A stretch of DNA of 64,000 bases from Ructibacterium sp965146665 (GCA_965146665.1 CBCTHE010000009.1:1-64000), one strand, 5' to 3'. Positions 18,605 through 28,157 are shown, counted from the stretch's first letter. Numbers and translations are program-made. Notes: generated by a model not told the origin, from the letters alone.

Positions 18605-20272
18605 TCAAACCTCCCCTAAGAATCTCAGCATACTTTCGATCATGCTGGCGGCCTCAGCCCGCGTTGTACTGCCGTCCGGATTAAAATTCCCTTCAAAGCC
18701 CCGCAGCAGCCCCTGGGCCGCAAGCGCACCCACAGCCTCCCGGGCATATTCCGAGATAAGGGGGCTGTCCTGAAAGTCAAACTCCCCCTGGGGCGCCCTG
18801 CCGCGCTGTTCCAACGCCCGGTATAGAATCACAGCGCTGTCCTCCCGGGTGATCCGCTCCATAGGGGCAAACCTTCCGTCATATCCGAAGATCAGCCCAG
18901 CGCTCTGCGCCCCGCAGACATACGGATAGTACCAGTCCTCCGGCGCAACGTCCGCAAACGCCTGTCCGCCGCCCGGGTCAAGCTTCAGCGCCGTCCCGGC
19001 CAGCTTAGAAAACTCCGCTCGGGTCACCGGCTGATCCGGATGAAATCCGCCGTCCTCATAGCCGGATACGATTCCCCGGACGGCAAGTTTCTCCACCACG
19101 CTCTGGCTCCAATGCCCTTCCAGATCAGAAAAGACCGAAGATGGATTTTCAGACGGCTGCGGCTCCGCAGGCGCCTGCTCCACCTGGAACTGGTCGCTGC
19201 CGCCGCCTGAACCACCGCCTGAACCACCGCTGGGCGGACGTCCTCCGGTTCCGGCGTTCTCTTCCTTTCCGGAATTAAGTTCCCTGACAATCCGGTCAAA
19301 GGCCGGCCGAATATCGGAAAAGGACTGAATTCCGGATGCAGCCAGCTTTGAAAAGACCTGGCTTTTTTCATAGGCGCTCAGCCTTTCGTAGCCGGAAAAA
19401 TCCCAATTCAGATAGTCCCGATACCCCAGCAGAGCCTCCTGTGCCTCCATATAGGAAGGGGTCGCGGCAACCTGCGCATAGATCAGGCTCTCCATAAACA
19501 ACGCCATGGCCGGTCTGTCCAATCCCGCTTTCCCGGTCTCTTCCGCAAAGACAGTCTTGACGCGGTTGGATAAGGGTGCAAAATCCTCCTGATACACAAG
19601 GCCAAAGGCCGCCGCATATTGTGCGGCTGCCTCCTCGGCTCTGTTATCCCGGATCATGGCTATGGCTGTGGCCCGCTCCAGTTCCTCCAGCAAGCCCTGC
19701 AGGGTGTAGCCCCTTTCCGACCTGCCGGCATACAGCAGTTTTCCCAGCGCCGCGCCGTGACGCGCAAGCAGCTCCGGGTCTAAAGCCAAATCATCTGCCG
19801 CCGCCTTCAGCGCCTTAAACACTTCGTCCCGGCCGGCGGCGTTGATCGCCGCCAGCGCCGTTTGTGCCTGAACAGGATTCACATGGGAAAATGCCGCCTC
19901 GGCCCGGGTGTTCCCATCAGCTGCATACAGCGTATACCTCCCGCTGGGCATCCCCTCCGTCATGACCAAGTCTGCGTTGTAACGGCCGGACGCATCCGCG
20001 CGCATGGTCTTTACGATATACTTCTCCCTGTTCAGGAGTTCAGATGAAAGCTGCTCCGGCGTCAGGGACTCCGGCAAAACCATAAGGGTAACCACGCCCC
20101 TTGGTTCGTCTATTCTGCCCTCCGCTTCCAGCCGTCCCGCCTGTACGCCTGTACGAACCTCCACCTGGATCTGCGCCGCGCCGCTCAAAGGGCAAAGCAT
20201 CATTCCAAGCATAAGGGCTCCGCAAAGCAGGCGTATTTTTTTACGGGACAAAACAGTTTGCAATCGTTTCAT
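18605..20272 (-). CDS. S-layer homology protein with three C-terminal SLH domains
   Basis: About 555 residues, exported. Signal peptide (MKRLQTVLSRKKIRLLCGAL to about 33), an Ig-like N-terminal domain, a helical middle (about 130-345), a low-complexity Gly/Ser linker (GGRPPSGGSGGGSGGGS), then three SLH repeats: 'FSDLEGHWSQSVVEKLAVRG', 'FADVAPEDWYYPYVCGAQSA' and 'QDSPLISEYAREAVGALAAQ', with 'PDQPVTRAEFSKLAG', 'PMERITREDSAVILY' and 'PDGSTTRAEAASMIE' partner helices. The three-repeat arrangement is the usual minimum for wall attachment. The start chosen has GAGGTG 4 nt upstream; an ATG 21 nt further up would place that ribosome site inside the gene. It is the first of the surface-protein genes after the ABC transporter. 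Confidence 0.85.
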   Translation of the reverse strand: MKRLQTVLSRKKIRLLCGALMLGMMLCPLSGAAQIQVEVRTGVQAGRLEAEGRIDEPRGVVTLMVLPESLTPEQLSSELLNREKYIVKTMRADASGRYNADLVMTEGMPSGRYTLYAADGNTRAEAAFSHVNPVQAQTALAAINAAGRDEVFKALKAAADDLALDPELLARHGAALGKLLYAGRSERGYTLQGLLEELERATAIAMIRDNRAEEAAAQYAAAFGLVYQEDFAPLSNRVKTVFAEETGKAGLDRPAMALFMESLIYAQVAATPSYMEAQEALLGYRDYLNWDFSGYERLSAYEKSQVFSKLAASGIQSFSDIRPAFDRIVRELNSGKEENAGTGGRPPSGGSGGGSGGGSDQFQVEQAPAEPQPSENPSSVFSDLEGHWSQSVVEKLAVRGIVSGYEDGGFHPDQPVTRAEFSKLAGTALKLDPGGGQAFADVAPEDWYYPYVCGAQSAGLIFGYDGRFAPMERITREDSAVILYRALEQRGRAPQGEFDFQDSPLISEYAREAVGALAAQGLLRGFEGNFNPDGSTTRAEAASMIESMLRFLGEV

Positions 20273-20325
20273 AACGCACCTCTTTCTTCTCATTTATACC
20301 CAGGAAATCCGCCGCGTGCCGGTCT

Positions 20326-21894
20326 CTATTTGGTCTGCTTTAAATACCTGTCATAGGCGGCCTGCTGGATCTCAATGGCTCTGGGAAGCCCCATTCCGTT
20401 AAGCTGGCTCACATAAGTGTCAAAGGTGCTCTCAATCTCCTCTGTCCCAAAGATCCACTTCTGGCAGCTTTCTTCCACATGGGTGTTAATGGCAGTCATG
20501 ATCTTGTTGAACTCCTCCTTCTCCTCTGTCGTATAGGATAATGTCGGGAAGAGTTCCACCAGATAGTCCCCTTCTACGTACAGCTTCACGCCCTCTCTCG
20601 CAATGGGTGTCAGCCACTGCTCCTCATACCAGAAATCCTGGATATACGGGAAGGCGGAGCAGGCGCCGGACTCCTGGAGGATATTGATGGCGGTCTTGTC
20701 CCCGTGAATGACCCAGTCCTTGTAAACCGGCTTTCCATCCTGCATGTCATAGTGCTCTCCCTCGATGCCGAAGTTCATGTATCTGCCGCCAGTCTCAGAA
20801 TAAATGAAATCCATAAAGCGGATGGCAATGTCCTTTTTCTCTGAGCTTTCCGCAATGGCCGCACCCTGGGCAATAACTTCTTCCCGAACAGAAAATTCCA
20901 CGCCGCTGGGCGGCGCAAAGGGAACAAAATTGATGCCTGGCACACTCTCCTTGAGCATGTCATTGAACTGAGCGGTGCTCCCGAACCAGTCGTGGGTGGA
21001 ACCGCCCACGTTGTCCCCCAGCAGCTTGTCGCGGGACTTGCCGCCCCGGGTATAGATTTCTTTATCAATCAGCCCTTCGGCATACCACTTCGCCAGAGAG
21101 GCATAAGCCTCTTTGAATTCCGGAATAGCCGGGGTGAAAAACACCTTGCCGTCCCTGACATCCCATCTGTTCCGCAGTTTCCAAAGCCCCAGCAGATCAT
21201 CCGGCGTATTGAATCTGGAAAAGTAGGGGACCTCATCCTTCTGTCCATTGCCGTTAGGATCGCCGTCACGGATGGCCTTCAGTGCCTGGTAGTACGCCTC
21301 CGGATTGGTGGGAATCGAAAGGCCCAGCTTATCCAGCCAGTCCTGCCGGATGAACCAGCCCGCCGCCACTGTAGGCGGATTCAGACTTGGCACATAATAG
21401 CTGTGCCCGTCCGACGCGGTCACATAGTTTTTCACCTCGGGCCGTTCAAACTGTTTCTTTATGTTTGGCGTGTCGTCGCTTATCAGTTCATCAATGCGGG
21501 CAAAGGCTCCCTCCATACCATAGCGGGAAAATGCCTCCTTCCCATCGCCATAGGCCACAATATCCGGCAGGTTCCCAGAAGCCAGCAAAGTGTTAAAGGC
21601 CTGCTCCACATCGGATATGCTGGTGGAGTTCACCGATTTCAGACTTACGTTCGTCAGTTCTGCAATCTCCTTCCAGACGGCCAGTTCCTCCTGCCGACGG
21701 CTGTCCGGCCGCACCATAAACAAGCTCAGTTCCGTCGGCTCCTTCGTGATGGCAAACTCGCCCGCGGCACTGCTCCCATCGTTCAAAACCGTCTTTTCAT
21801 CACCGCAGCCAGACAACAGCATTGCCGATGCCGTCAGCAGCGCAGCCATACCGACACCAAAGCCCATAATCCTTTTTCCTGTTTTTTTCATCAT
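20326..21894 (-). CDS. ABC transporter sugar-binding lipoprotein (CUT1)
   Basis: 522-residue extracellular solute-binding protein, family 1 (LplA-like, large type). A lipoprotein signal ends in the lipobox LLSGC, so Cys30 would be lipidated and anchor the protein outside the membrane. The body shows the usual pattern 'LPDIVAYGDGKEAFSRYG', 'SYYVPSLNPPTVAAGWFIRQDWLDKLGL', and long C-terminal helices ending 'EIQQAAYDRYLKQTK'. Together with the two permeases upstream it would import lyase-derived oligosaccharides; as in other CUT1 systems no ATPase gene is adjacent, so a shared MsmX-like ATPase elsewhere is expected. The ribosome site GAGGAAGG lies just before two adjacent ATG codons. Confidence 0.93.
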   Translation of the reverse strand: MMKKTGKRIMGFGVGMAALLTASAMLLSGCGDEKTVLNDGSSAAGEFAITKEPTELSLFMVRPDSRRQEELAVWKEIAELTNVSLKSVNSTSISDVEQAFNTLLASGNLPDIVAYGDGKEAFSRYGMEGAFARIDELISDDTPNIKKQFERPEVKNYVTASDGHSYYVPSLNPPTVAAGWFIRQDWLDKLGLSIPTNPEAYYQALKAIRDGDPNGNGQKDEVPYFSRFNTPDDLLGLWKLRNRWDVRDGKVFFTPAIPEFKEAYASLAKWYAEGLIDKEIYTRGGKSRDKLLGDNVGGSTHDWFGSTAQFNDMLKESVPGINFVPFAPPSGVEFSVREEVIAQGAAIAESSEKKDIAIRFMDFIYSETGGRYMNFGIEGEHYDMQDGKPVYKDWVIHGDKTAINILQESGACSAFPYIQDFWYEEQWLTPIAREGVKLYVEGDYLVELFPTLSYTTEEKEEFNKIMTAINTHVEESCQKWIFGTEEIESTFDTYVSQLNGMGLPRAIEIQQAAYDRYLKQTK

Positions 21895-21945
21895 ACCTTC
21901 CTCTCTTTCTATAAAATAATCTTTCTTGAACTATACAAAGCAAAA

Positions 21946-22821
21946 TCAACCCTTCACCGAACCAAGCATGATGCCCTTGACAAAATATCTTTGTACAAAG
22001 GGGTACAGCGCCAGCATTGGTACAATGGAAAACACCATGGTGGCATACATGACCGATTCCTCAGAATAATTGGCATTGTCCACCCCGAACTGGATGCTCT
22101 CCATCCGGCCGGACATATCCACCACCAGCTTTTTCAGAACCACTTGAAGCGGTATCTTGGCATCATCAGTCAGCAGGATCATGGACCAGAGATACCCGTT
22201 CCATCTGCTGACGGCATAGAAAAGACCGATGGTTGCCAGCGACGGCGTGGCCAGCGGAAGAAAAATCCGCATCATCACATAGAAGTCGCCGGCACCGTCA
22301 ATCTTGGCGGCTTCCTCCAGTTCCTGGGGCATGGAGGAAAAATAGGTTCGAAGCAAAATAAAGCAGTATGCCCCGCAGGCAAATCCAAAGATGATCGCCG
22401 CCCGTGTGTTCAGCAGACTGTAGTCCTTAAACGTCAGATAGAGGGGAATCAGTCCCGCGTTGAACCACATGGTAAAGGTCACCAGAAGGTTCAGGGTTCG
22501 CCGGCCCACCAGTCGGGTTCGGGACAGGGGATAGGCGCCGCACACTGTGACCACGATATTCACAAGGGTTCCAACAATCATGTAAAAGAAAGAGTTGGCA
22601 TAGGCCACCCAAATCCCCTCCCGCTCCATCACCTTTGCAAAGGCGTCCAGCGTGAAGCCTCTGGGCCAGAACCAGACCTGTCCGCTGTTGATATATTGCG
22701 GACTGCTGAGGGACGCGGCCACGACATAGACGAACGGGTACACCGTGGCCGCCGCGACAAACGCCAAAATGATGGTATTCAATACGGCAAAAATCTTTTC
22801 GCCGCCGCTTCTTGCTTTCAT
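21946..22821 (-). CDS. CUT1 carbohydrate ABC permease (LplC/YtcP-like)
   Basis: 291-residue integral membrane permease with about six membrane spans and the EAA loop 'EAAKIDGAGDFYVMMRIFLP' that contacts the ATPase. The C-terminus ends ...YFVKGIMLGSVKG, typical of the second permease of LplABC-type importers. The start is taken at the ATG preceded by AAAGGAA; the open frame extends 21 codons further but would overlap the upstream permease gene. It is 25 nt downstream of that gene and 51 nt upstream of the binding-protein gene, so the three form one transport cassette. Confidence 0.93.
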   Translation of the reverse strand: MKARSGGEKIFAVLNTIILAFVAAATVYPFVYVVAASLSSPQYINSGQVWFWPRGFTLDAFAKVMEREGIWVAYANSFFYMIVGTLVNIVVTVCGAYPLSRTRLVGRRTLNLLVTFTMWFNAGLIPLYLTFKDYSLLNTRAAIIFGFACGAYCFILLRTYFSSMPQELEEAAKIDGAGDFYVMMRIFLPLATPSLATIGLFYAVSRWNGYLWSMILLTDDAKIPLQVVLKKLVVDMSGRMESIQFGVDNANYSEESVMYATMVFSIVPMLALYPFVQRYFVKGIMLGSVKG

Positions 22822-22846
22822 AATATACGCTTCCTTTCTATTCTTT

Positions 22847-23824
22847 TTACCACAGGCCCATGTCGTTGACCCGGTTACTGACATAGTTCGCCGCCATCAC
22901 CAGGACAAAGCCAACTACGGAGTTGAACATCCCCGCCGCCGCGGACAGACTGTAATTGGATTCCTCAATCCCCAGCCGGTAAACATAGGTGTTGATCACA
23001 TCCGCTGTTTCATAGGTGGCAGGCTGATACAGAAGAATGATGGTCTCATAGCCCACGTTCATGATATTTCCAATCTGCATGATGAACAGGGTTACAATGG
23101 TGGGCATAATCCCCGGCAGGGTCACGTGCCACATCTGGCTCCACTTACCGCCTCCGTCAATGGTACAGGCCTCGTAAAGCTGCTGGTCTATGCCGGATAT
23201 GGCGGCTATGTACACAATGGAGCCATAACCCACGCCGGACCAGATATTCATAATAATATAAATTCTGCGGAAATACTCAGCCTTGGACAGAAAGTAGATT
23301 TTCTCCCCGCCGAAGGCCTCAATCACCAGATTGATCACCCCGTTTCCGGGTGCCAGAAAGCTGGTCACCATACCCGCGATTACCACCACAGAAATAAAAT
23401 GCGGCAGGTATGAGAAGGTCTGCACCACACTCCGGAACAGCTTGCTCCGCACCTCATTGAGCAGAAGGGCCAGAACAATGGACGCCGGAAACGAAAAAAT
23501 CAGCGTGTAGACGCTTATCAGCACGGTATTCCGCAGCAGGCGGAAAAAATATGGGCTTTCAAAAAAGGTGCGGAAGTTTTCCAATCCCACCCAGGGACTG
23601 GCCGCAATTCCCTTGTAGACGCTGTAGTCCTTAAACGCGATGACAAGCCCCCCCATGGGCCGGTACACGAAAAGAACATAATACAGAATAAACGGAATCA
23701 TGATCAGATAGAGCTGCCGATCCTTTACCACCTGTCTCCATTTTGTTTTCAAGAGTCCGAAATCCGCCGCTTTTATCCTTGCGCCCTCTCCGTCCTTGAT
23801 CTTGGCGCTTTGCGTTTTCATCAT
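22847..23824 (-). CDS. CUT1 carbohydrate ABC permease (LplB/YteP-like)
   Basis: 325-residue permease with six predicted spans. After a polar N-terminus the hallmark 'QLYLIMIPFILYYVLFVYRP' leads into the first span; the EAA loop reads 'YEACTIDGGGKWSQMWHVTL'. It pairs with the permease that follows. Start: the first of two ATGs, 7 nt behind GGAGAG; an ATG nine codons upstream lacks a ribosome site. It is the first gene behind the promoter at 23876-23904 and therefore heads the transporter, SLH, lyase and hydrolase series. Confidence 0.93.
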   Translation of the reverse strand: MMKTQSAKIKDGEGARIKAADFGLLKTKWRQVVKDRQLYLIMIPFILYYVLFVYRPMGGLVIAFKDYSVYKGIAASPWVGLENFRTFFESPYFFRLLRNTVLISVYTLIFSFPASIVLALLLNEVRSKLFRSVVQTFSYLPHFISVVVIAGMVTSFLAPGNGVINLVIEAFGGEKIYFLSKAEYFRRIYIIMNIWSGVGYGSIVYIAAISGIDQQLYEACTIDGGGKWSQMWHVTLPGIMPTIVTLFIMQIGNIMNVGYETIILLYQPATYETADVINTYVYRLGIEESNYSLSAAAGMFNSVVGFVLVMAANYVSNRVNDMGLW

Positions 23825-23875
23825 TGCCACTCTCTCCTCACTGTCTTTCATTTTTTAGCTCTACGGGCTGATTCT

Positions 23876-23904
23876 ATTATGCCATGGCCGTGGTCAATTT
23901 TCAA
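23876..23904 (-). promoter_or_regulatory. Sigma-A promoter of the polysaccharide locus
   Basis: On the minus strand TTGAAA (23904-23899) and CATAAT (23881-23876) are separated by 17 bases, just ahead of the first permease gene. The spacer holds the palindrome GCCATGGC (23881-23888), a possible regulator contact. No other good promoter was seen between here and 181, so this may drive the whole 23-kb series. Confidence 0.6.
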
Positions 23905-24005
23905 TTTACAGTTTAAATCAGCGCATAACACTTTCCGTCAAACGCCGGAATTACACGGCATTTCACAGCTTAGGCCGCGCAGGCCCCACCCCTGGAGCCA
24001 CTCAT

Positions 24006-24088
24006 AAAAGCCAGTTTCGCATGAGGCTTTTTTTGTAAAATAAAGCGGCCACAGCGGAACGAGTGGAGCTCGTTCAACTGTGGCCGCT
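24006..24088. terminator. Terminator hairpins between the permease operon and the AraC-type regulator
   Basis: A long hairpin has an outer 11-bp stem (24044-24054 with 24078-24088) and an inner 7-bp stem (24057-24063 with 24069-24075). It should end transcription of the regulator gene coming from the right. Beside it, AAAAGCC (24006-24012) pairs with GGCTTTT (24025-24031) followed by a T-run on the plus strand. Confidence 0.7.
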
Positions 24089-24120
24089 CTATTTCCTTCG
24101 GCCCTGCTTTCTGTTCCCAG

Positions 24121-26334
24121 TTATGCCCGGGTCGTGAAATGCAGATTCTCCAGATACTGCCCGGGAGAAATCCCTTCATGCTGTTTGAAAAGGCGGTTAA
24201 AACTGACCGTATTGTTAAATCCAACCATTGCGGCGATTTCCTTTATCATCTTTTCAGGGTTTTCTCTCATGATCTCCTTTGCCCGTTCAATACGGCAATC
24301 ATTGAGATACGCCTTAAATCCAATGTTATACTTCTCCTTTAACCGCCGGGTCACTGTGCTGGCCGAAATGCCAAACTCCTGACTGACATCATTCATAGAA
24401 ATATCAATCTCCAAATGCTGTTGGATATACTGCAGAATCTGCTCACACATCCTGTCCTCATCAGCTCTTGCGTCATGCTCGACCGCATTGACAATGCTCT
24501 TGACCACCCGCGTGATCCCAGCGGCAAACCGTTCCCGATCCTCACACCGCTCCAGTTCCTCAAACACCGCCTCGCCCTGTTCAAACAGTTCTTCGGCCGT
24601 TCGATTGATCTTCTGCATCAAACGCTTCATACTAATCAGCAGCACAGCGCGAAACTCCCGCACGCCCGCTTCTGACAGATGTCCGCTGTCCATTCCGCGG
24701 TTCAAAATCCGTTTGAGCAGCAGCATCACCTTTTCCCGGTCTCCGGACATCACGTAATTAACCAGCAGCCGCTCTGTTTCCAGAGAGTAGTAATACTCCG
24801 CAGCCGCCGTATTTCCAAAATTCTTCAGCGTAATAATATCCCTGCCGCCAAGAATATACCGCCGGTCCAATGCGGCGGACAGATCCATGTAAACATTTTT
24901 ATAATCCTCCAGATTCCGAATCATCTCTCCCAGCGCGGCCGTAACACGAATACCAGTTTCCTCCCGCACGTTGTTGATAACATTCAGCACCCTCTGCTTT
25001 CCTGAGCCGGTATCCCCCGTTATAAAGAGGAGCCGCCCGTTCTCCACTGTAACACCCACGCCCTCTGTGCCGCGCAGCAGTTCCTCCTCGGCCATAGCAA
25101 AAATCTCCGCCTGGTTCTGTTCTACGCCAAACTGTCCAGGCGTTTCCTGGGGCTGTTCCAATTCAAACAGGACGCAGATGCAGTCCTCTTTTAAAAAATC
25201 CAGCCGAAATTCCGCAATTCCCTGTTCAATCCCCGATCCCCAGACAAATCCATTGACCAGATCCAAAACAAATTTATTTTTCATCACCGTCATTTTCTCA
25301 CGAAGCGTCCGGTTTAAATTCCGGTTCATATCCAGCATTTGCTCCGCGCGTCTGGCCACAAACTCCACCTCGTCTCCGCCGCAGAAATCCTCCTCTCCAT
25401 CAAAAAGCCCCAGCAGCCGGTTAATGGGCTTGTATACCAATCTGCTCACCACATAAGCAAGATACAGGGCGGCGGCCAGACTCAGCAACAGCGCCGCAAT
25501 AAGGCCCAGCAGCAGTCCCAAATGCCGGACATCCTGGAACCTGGAAACATAGATCAGATTCGGAAAGTTTTTCAGCGCCGCATACATTAAGGCCGCATTA
25601 TCTTCACCGCTTCTCACCCGGCGGACAACACCGCTCTCCAGAGTTCCAGCCTGCGGCAGAATGGTGTCCACATCCTCCCGCCGACAATCCCGATCCGTGA
25701 TGAAATTCAGTCGTTCCTCCTCCCCGTGCACATAACTGATGCCCCTCTGGGAAAAACGCAGATAAAGATAGATTTCTGAACCGTCAGAATAGACATTTCG
25801 AAACATGAGTGAAATATCGCTGCTGTTATCCTGCTGGGTTAAAATCCGATAGGAATAACCCGACACCGCGTCCTCCTGAAACAGAGCGGCTACCTCCTCC
25901 AGACGCACTCCCGTCTCCCTGTAGAAATCATCCCTTGACATGGTCTCCGCGCTGGTTATTACAAATGGGTCCTCCGCTCTCATCAGAGCCATATTCAAAT
26001 TCATGTTGGAAAAATCAGTCTGGTTCTCGCGAAGCGCCTGCAGAATGGCATATACGTTGGAAAAATCAATCTCATCATACACGGCAGCCGAGGAAGCGTA
26101 CTGCTTCACACAATCGTATTCCAGCATCAGTCTTCCAAGCGCCATTGCCGTATTGAATACGTTCTCCATCTCCGTCTTGCTCTTTTCAAATTCCGAGACA
26201 TTCTCCAACTGTTCCTGATGCGAAAGACTGTTCATGGTCGTCCGATAGGTCATAGTGAAGGTAACGCAAAAAAAGGCAAAGAAAATCACAGCAAAAATAA
26301 TAAGATACTGTGTAAAATATCTGTTCCGATACAT
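24121..26334 (-). CDS. Membrane-anchored AraC-family regulator (YesN/YtdP-like sensor)
   Basis: 737-residue one-component regulator. One membrane span lies at about 8-30, an extracytoplasmic sensor region follows (about 31-275), a second span is at about 276-300 (LGLLLGLIAALLLSLAAALYL), then a HAMP-like linker, a long cytoplasmic region and a C-terminal AraC DNA-binding domain of about 100 residues with both helix-turn-helix units ('FGISASTVTRRLKEKYNIGF', 'IAAMVGFNNTVSFNRLFKQH'). Regulators of this form sense extracellular sugar or oligosaccharide and switch on nearby CUT1 and glycan-degradation genes. The gene sits directly upstream of the polysaccharide locus, same strand, separated by a terminator. 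Start: ATG 6 nt behind AAAAGGAG. Confidence 0.88.
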   Translation of the reverse strand: MYRNRYFTQYLIIFAVIFFAFFCVTFTMTYRTTMNSLSHQEQLENVSEFEKSKTEMENVFNTAMALGRLMLEYDCVKQYASSAAVYDEIDFSNVYAILQALRENQTDFSNMNLNMALMRAEDPFVITSAETMSRDDFYRETGVRLEEVAALFQEDAVSGYSYRILTQQDNSSDISLMFRNVYSDGSEIYLYLRFSQRGISYVHGEEERLNFITDRDCRREDVDTILPQAGTLESGVVRRVRSGEDNAALMYAALKNFPNLIYVSRFQDVRHLGLLLGLIAALLLSLAAALYLAYVVSRLVYKPINRLLGLFDGEEDFCGGDEVEFVARRAEQMLDMNRNLNRTLREKMTVMKNKFVLDLVNGFVWGSGIEQGIAEFRLDFLKEDCICVLFELEQPQETPGQFGVEQNQAEIFAMAEEELLRGTEGVGVTVENGRLLFITGDTGSGKQRVLNVINNVREETGIRVTAALGEMIRNLEDYKNVYMDLSAALDRRYILGGRDIITLKNFGNTAAAEYYYSLETERLLVNYVMSGDREKVMLLLKRILNRGMDSGHLSEAGVREFRAVLLISMKRLMQKINRTAEELFEQGEAVFEELERCEDRERFAAGITRVVKSIVNAVEHDARADEDRMCEQILQYIQQHLEIDISMNDVSQEFGISASTVTRRLKEKYNIGFKAYLNDCRIERAKEIMRENPEKMIKEIAAMVGFNNTVSFNRLFKQHEGISPGQYLENLHFTTRA

Positions 26335-26445
26335 TTCGGTCTCCTTTTCCACTTTTTGAAATATCCGCCCACGGCACAGAGAAACAACGACGCATACAAT
26401 ACCATTCAGCCAAATAATGACAACAGCAATTCAAACAAATCTAAA

Positions 26446-26495
26446 ATGCTGTAGAAAGACCGTGGCCTCCGATTACAAGCCTCGTGCCACAGCAT
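26446..26495 (-). other. Long hairpin in the leader of the AraC-type sensor gene
   Basis: ATGCT (26446-26450) pairs with AGCAT (26491-26495) and, inside it, GTGGC (26462-26466) pairs with GCCAC (26486-26490), giving a bulged hairpin about 40 nt after the predicted transcription start. No U-tract follows. A structured 5' leader rather than a terminator is likely. The remainder of 26335-26734 shows no gene; GGCGG/CCGCC near 26632-26649 is a weak inverted repeat. Confidence 0.4.
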
Positions 26496-26544
26496 AATAC
26501 CCCAATTCTCTGTACAGCCTTTTGATATATAATTTGATATCTAA

Positions 26545-26573
26545 ATTGTACGGAATAAAATAATATTTGTCAA
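26545..26573 (-). promoter_or_regulatory. Sigma-A promoter of the AraC-type sensor gene
   Basis: TTGACA (26573-26568) and TACAAT (26550-26545) on the minus strand are 17 bases apart. The predicted transcript has a leader of about 200 nt before the start at 26334. Confidence 0.7.
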
Positions 26574-26734
26574 TACGTATTTCCGATATAAATTCTTACA
26601 CAGAAGTGCACCGCCTGGAAGGTAATTTTAAGAGGCGGCTGGAACCGCCAAGCTTTACCCCGTTTCGCCCTTTGATACATGAAAGAGCCAGAAATCATAT
26701 TCATCGGCACATTCCGCGGCCGCTGGTTTTTATT

Positions 26735-28081
26735 TTACGCTGTCACAAACCGGTGCCGTCTGAACCACAGAAAAATTCCGGCCGCATCAGCCATCGCCCA
26801 CCCAATCGGAACAGACCACCAGATACCGGTCATTCCCACAGCCGGCAAAGCGGACAGGGTATATGCCAGCACGATGCGGCTCCCCAGAGAAATCACAGTC
26901 AGCAGAATGGAAACCGAGGACCTTCCAAGCCCCCGGAACAGGCCGTACAGCAGGAAGAGTATACCGATTCCGGCATAGAAAGAGCCCTCAATCCGCAGGT
27001 ATTCCACCCCGATCCGGATGATTTCCGTCTCGTCCGGATGTACAAACATCAGCATAAGCGGTCTCGCAAACGCAAATACACATACCGAGGCCGCCAGACA
27101 GAATACACAGGTCATCTTTATGGCGGTGAAAATCCCCCTGTGAATACGCTCAGTCTCTCTGGCTCCGTGGTTTTGGGCGATAAAGGTAGCGAACGCATTG
27201 CCAAAATCCTGCGCCGGCATATAGGCAAAGGCATCGATTTTCACCACAGCGGCAAAAGCCGCGCTCACGGCAAACCCAAAGCTGTTGACCAGCCCCTGAA
27301 CCATCAGGATGCCGAGGTTCATGACCGACTGCTGCACAGAGGTCAGCACCGAATTGCTGATGATCTTCCCGAGCAGCGCCCTGTCATACCGCATATGACG
27401 TCTGCGCGGGCACAGCTTTCTCCCTCTGACAAAGAAATAGACAGCGATGCAGACCGCCGAAAGGGCTTGGGCAATCACTGTGGCAAGGGCCGCTCCCGCA
27501 GTTCCCAGATGAAATACAAGAATAAACACGAGATCCAAAATGATATTCACCGCCGCGGCCACCGCGAGAAAGATCAGCGGCACAACGGTGTTGCCCACAC
27601 TTCTTAGGACAGCCGCGAAAAAATTATAGACCGATACAAACGTCATACCCGCGAAAATGATCCGCAGATAGCTCCGGATGTATTCGACCGCCTCCGCAGG
27701 TATGCTGAGCCAGACGATAAACCGCTCCAGACAGAAAAAGGCCGCGGCATTGATCGCGGCGGAAACAAGGAAAATAAAGATCCCCGAATTGAAGATGCTG
27801 GTCTTCATATCGTCAGTCCGGCCCGCGCCGTAAAGCTGTGAAAATACCACGCCGCTTCCCATGCACAGGCCCAGAATCACAGATGTCAGCAGAACCATCA
27901 GCGCATAGGCAGAACCCACGGCCGCGAGGGCGGCTGGACCGATCGTCTTTCCCACGATCAGCGTATCGGCCACATTATACAGCTGCTGAAGCAGATTCCC
28001 CAATATCATGGGCAGACTGAAAAGAATCAGGGATCTTCCAATTTTTCCTGTTGTTAATTGCTGTTCCACAAATCTCACCAT
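26735..28081 (-). CDS. MATE-family multidrug/solute exporter
   Basis: 448-residue membrane protein with about twelve spans in the two-bundle MATE arrangement. It begins MVRFVEQQLTTGKIGRSLIL and continues 'LPMILGNLLQQLYNVADTLI', the standard opening of NorM/DinF-like exporters, which expel cationic drugs or metabolites using Na+ or H+. The frame is open for 45 codons further upstream, but that stretch overlaps the XRE regulator gene and has no MATE homology, so the inner ATG at 28081 is used although its ribosome site is weak. It follows the XRE gene by 76 nt on the same strand; local control by that regulator is plausible. Confidence 0.92.
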   Translation of the reverse strand: MVRFVEQQLTTGKIGRSLILFSLPMILGNLLQQLYNVADTLIVGKTIGPAALAAVGSAYALMVLLTSVILGLCMGSGVVFSQLYGAGRTDDMKTSIFNSGIFIFLVSAAINAAAFFCLERFIVWLSIPAEAVEYIRSYLRIIFAGMTFVSVYNFFAAVLRSVGNTVVPLIFLAVAAAVNIILDLVFILVFHLGTAGAALATVIAQALSAVCIAVYFFVRGRKLCPRRRHMRYDRALLGKIISNSVLTSVQQSVMNLGILMVQGLVNSFGFAVSAAFAAVVKIDAFAYMPAQDFGNAFATFIAQNHGARETERIHRGIFTAIKMTCVFCLAASVCVFAFARPLMLMFVHPDETEIIRIGVEYLRIEGSFYAGIGILFLLYGLFRGLGRSSVSILLTVISLGSRIVLAYTLSALPAVGMTGIWWSVPIGWAMADAAGIFLWFRRHRFVTA

Positions 28082-28157
28082 TCTCAATGACAAATTCCAA
28101 ACTATTTTCTTTGAATGGATATTATAACCCGGATCCCGGTAAATTTCAAGTATCTCT

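Noticed and set aside
20992..22869. 625-codon plus-strand frame opposite the ABC transporter genes
   Set aside because: It overlaps two clear permease/binding-protein genes in antisense and has low-complexity His/Arg-rich composition.
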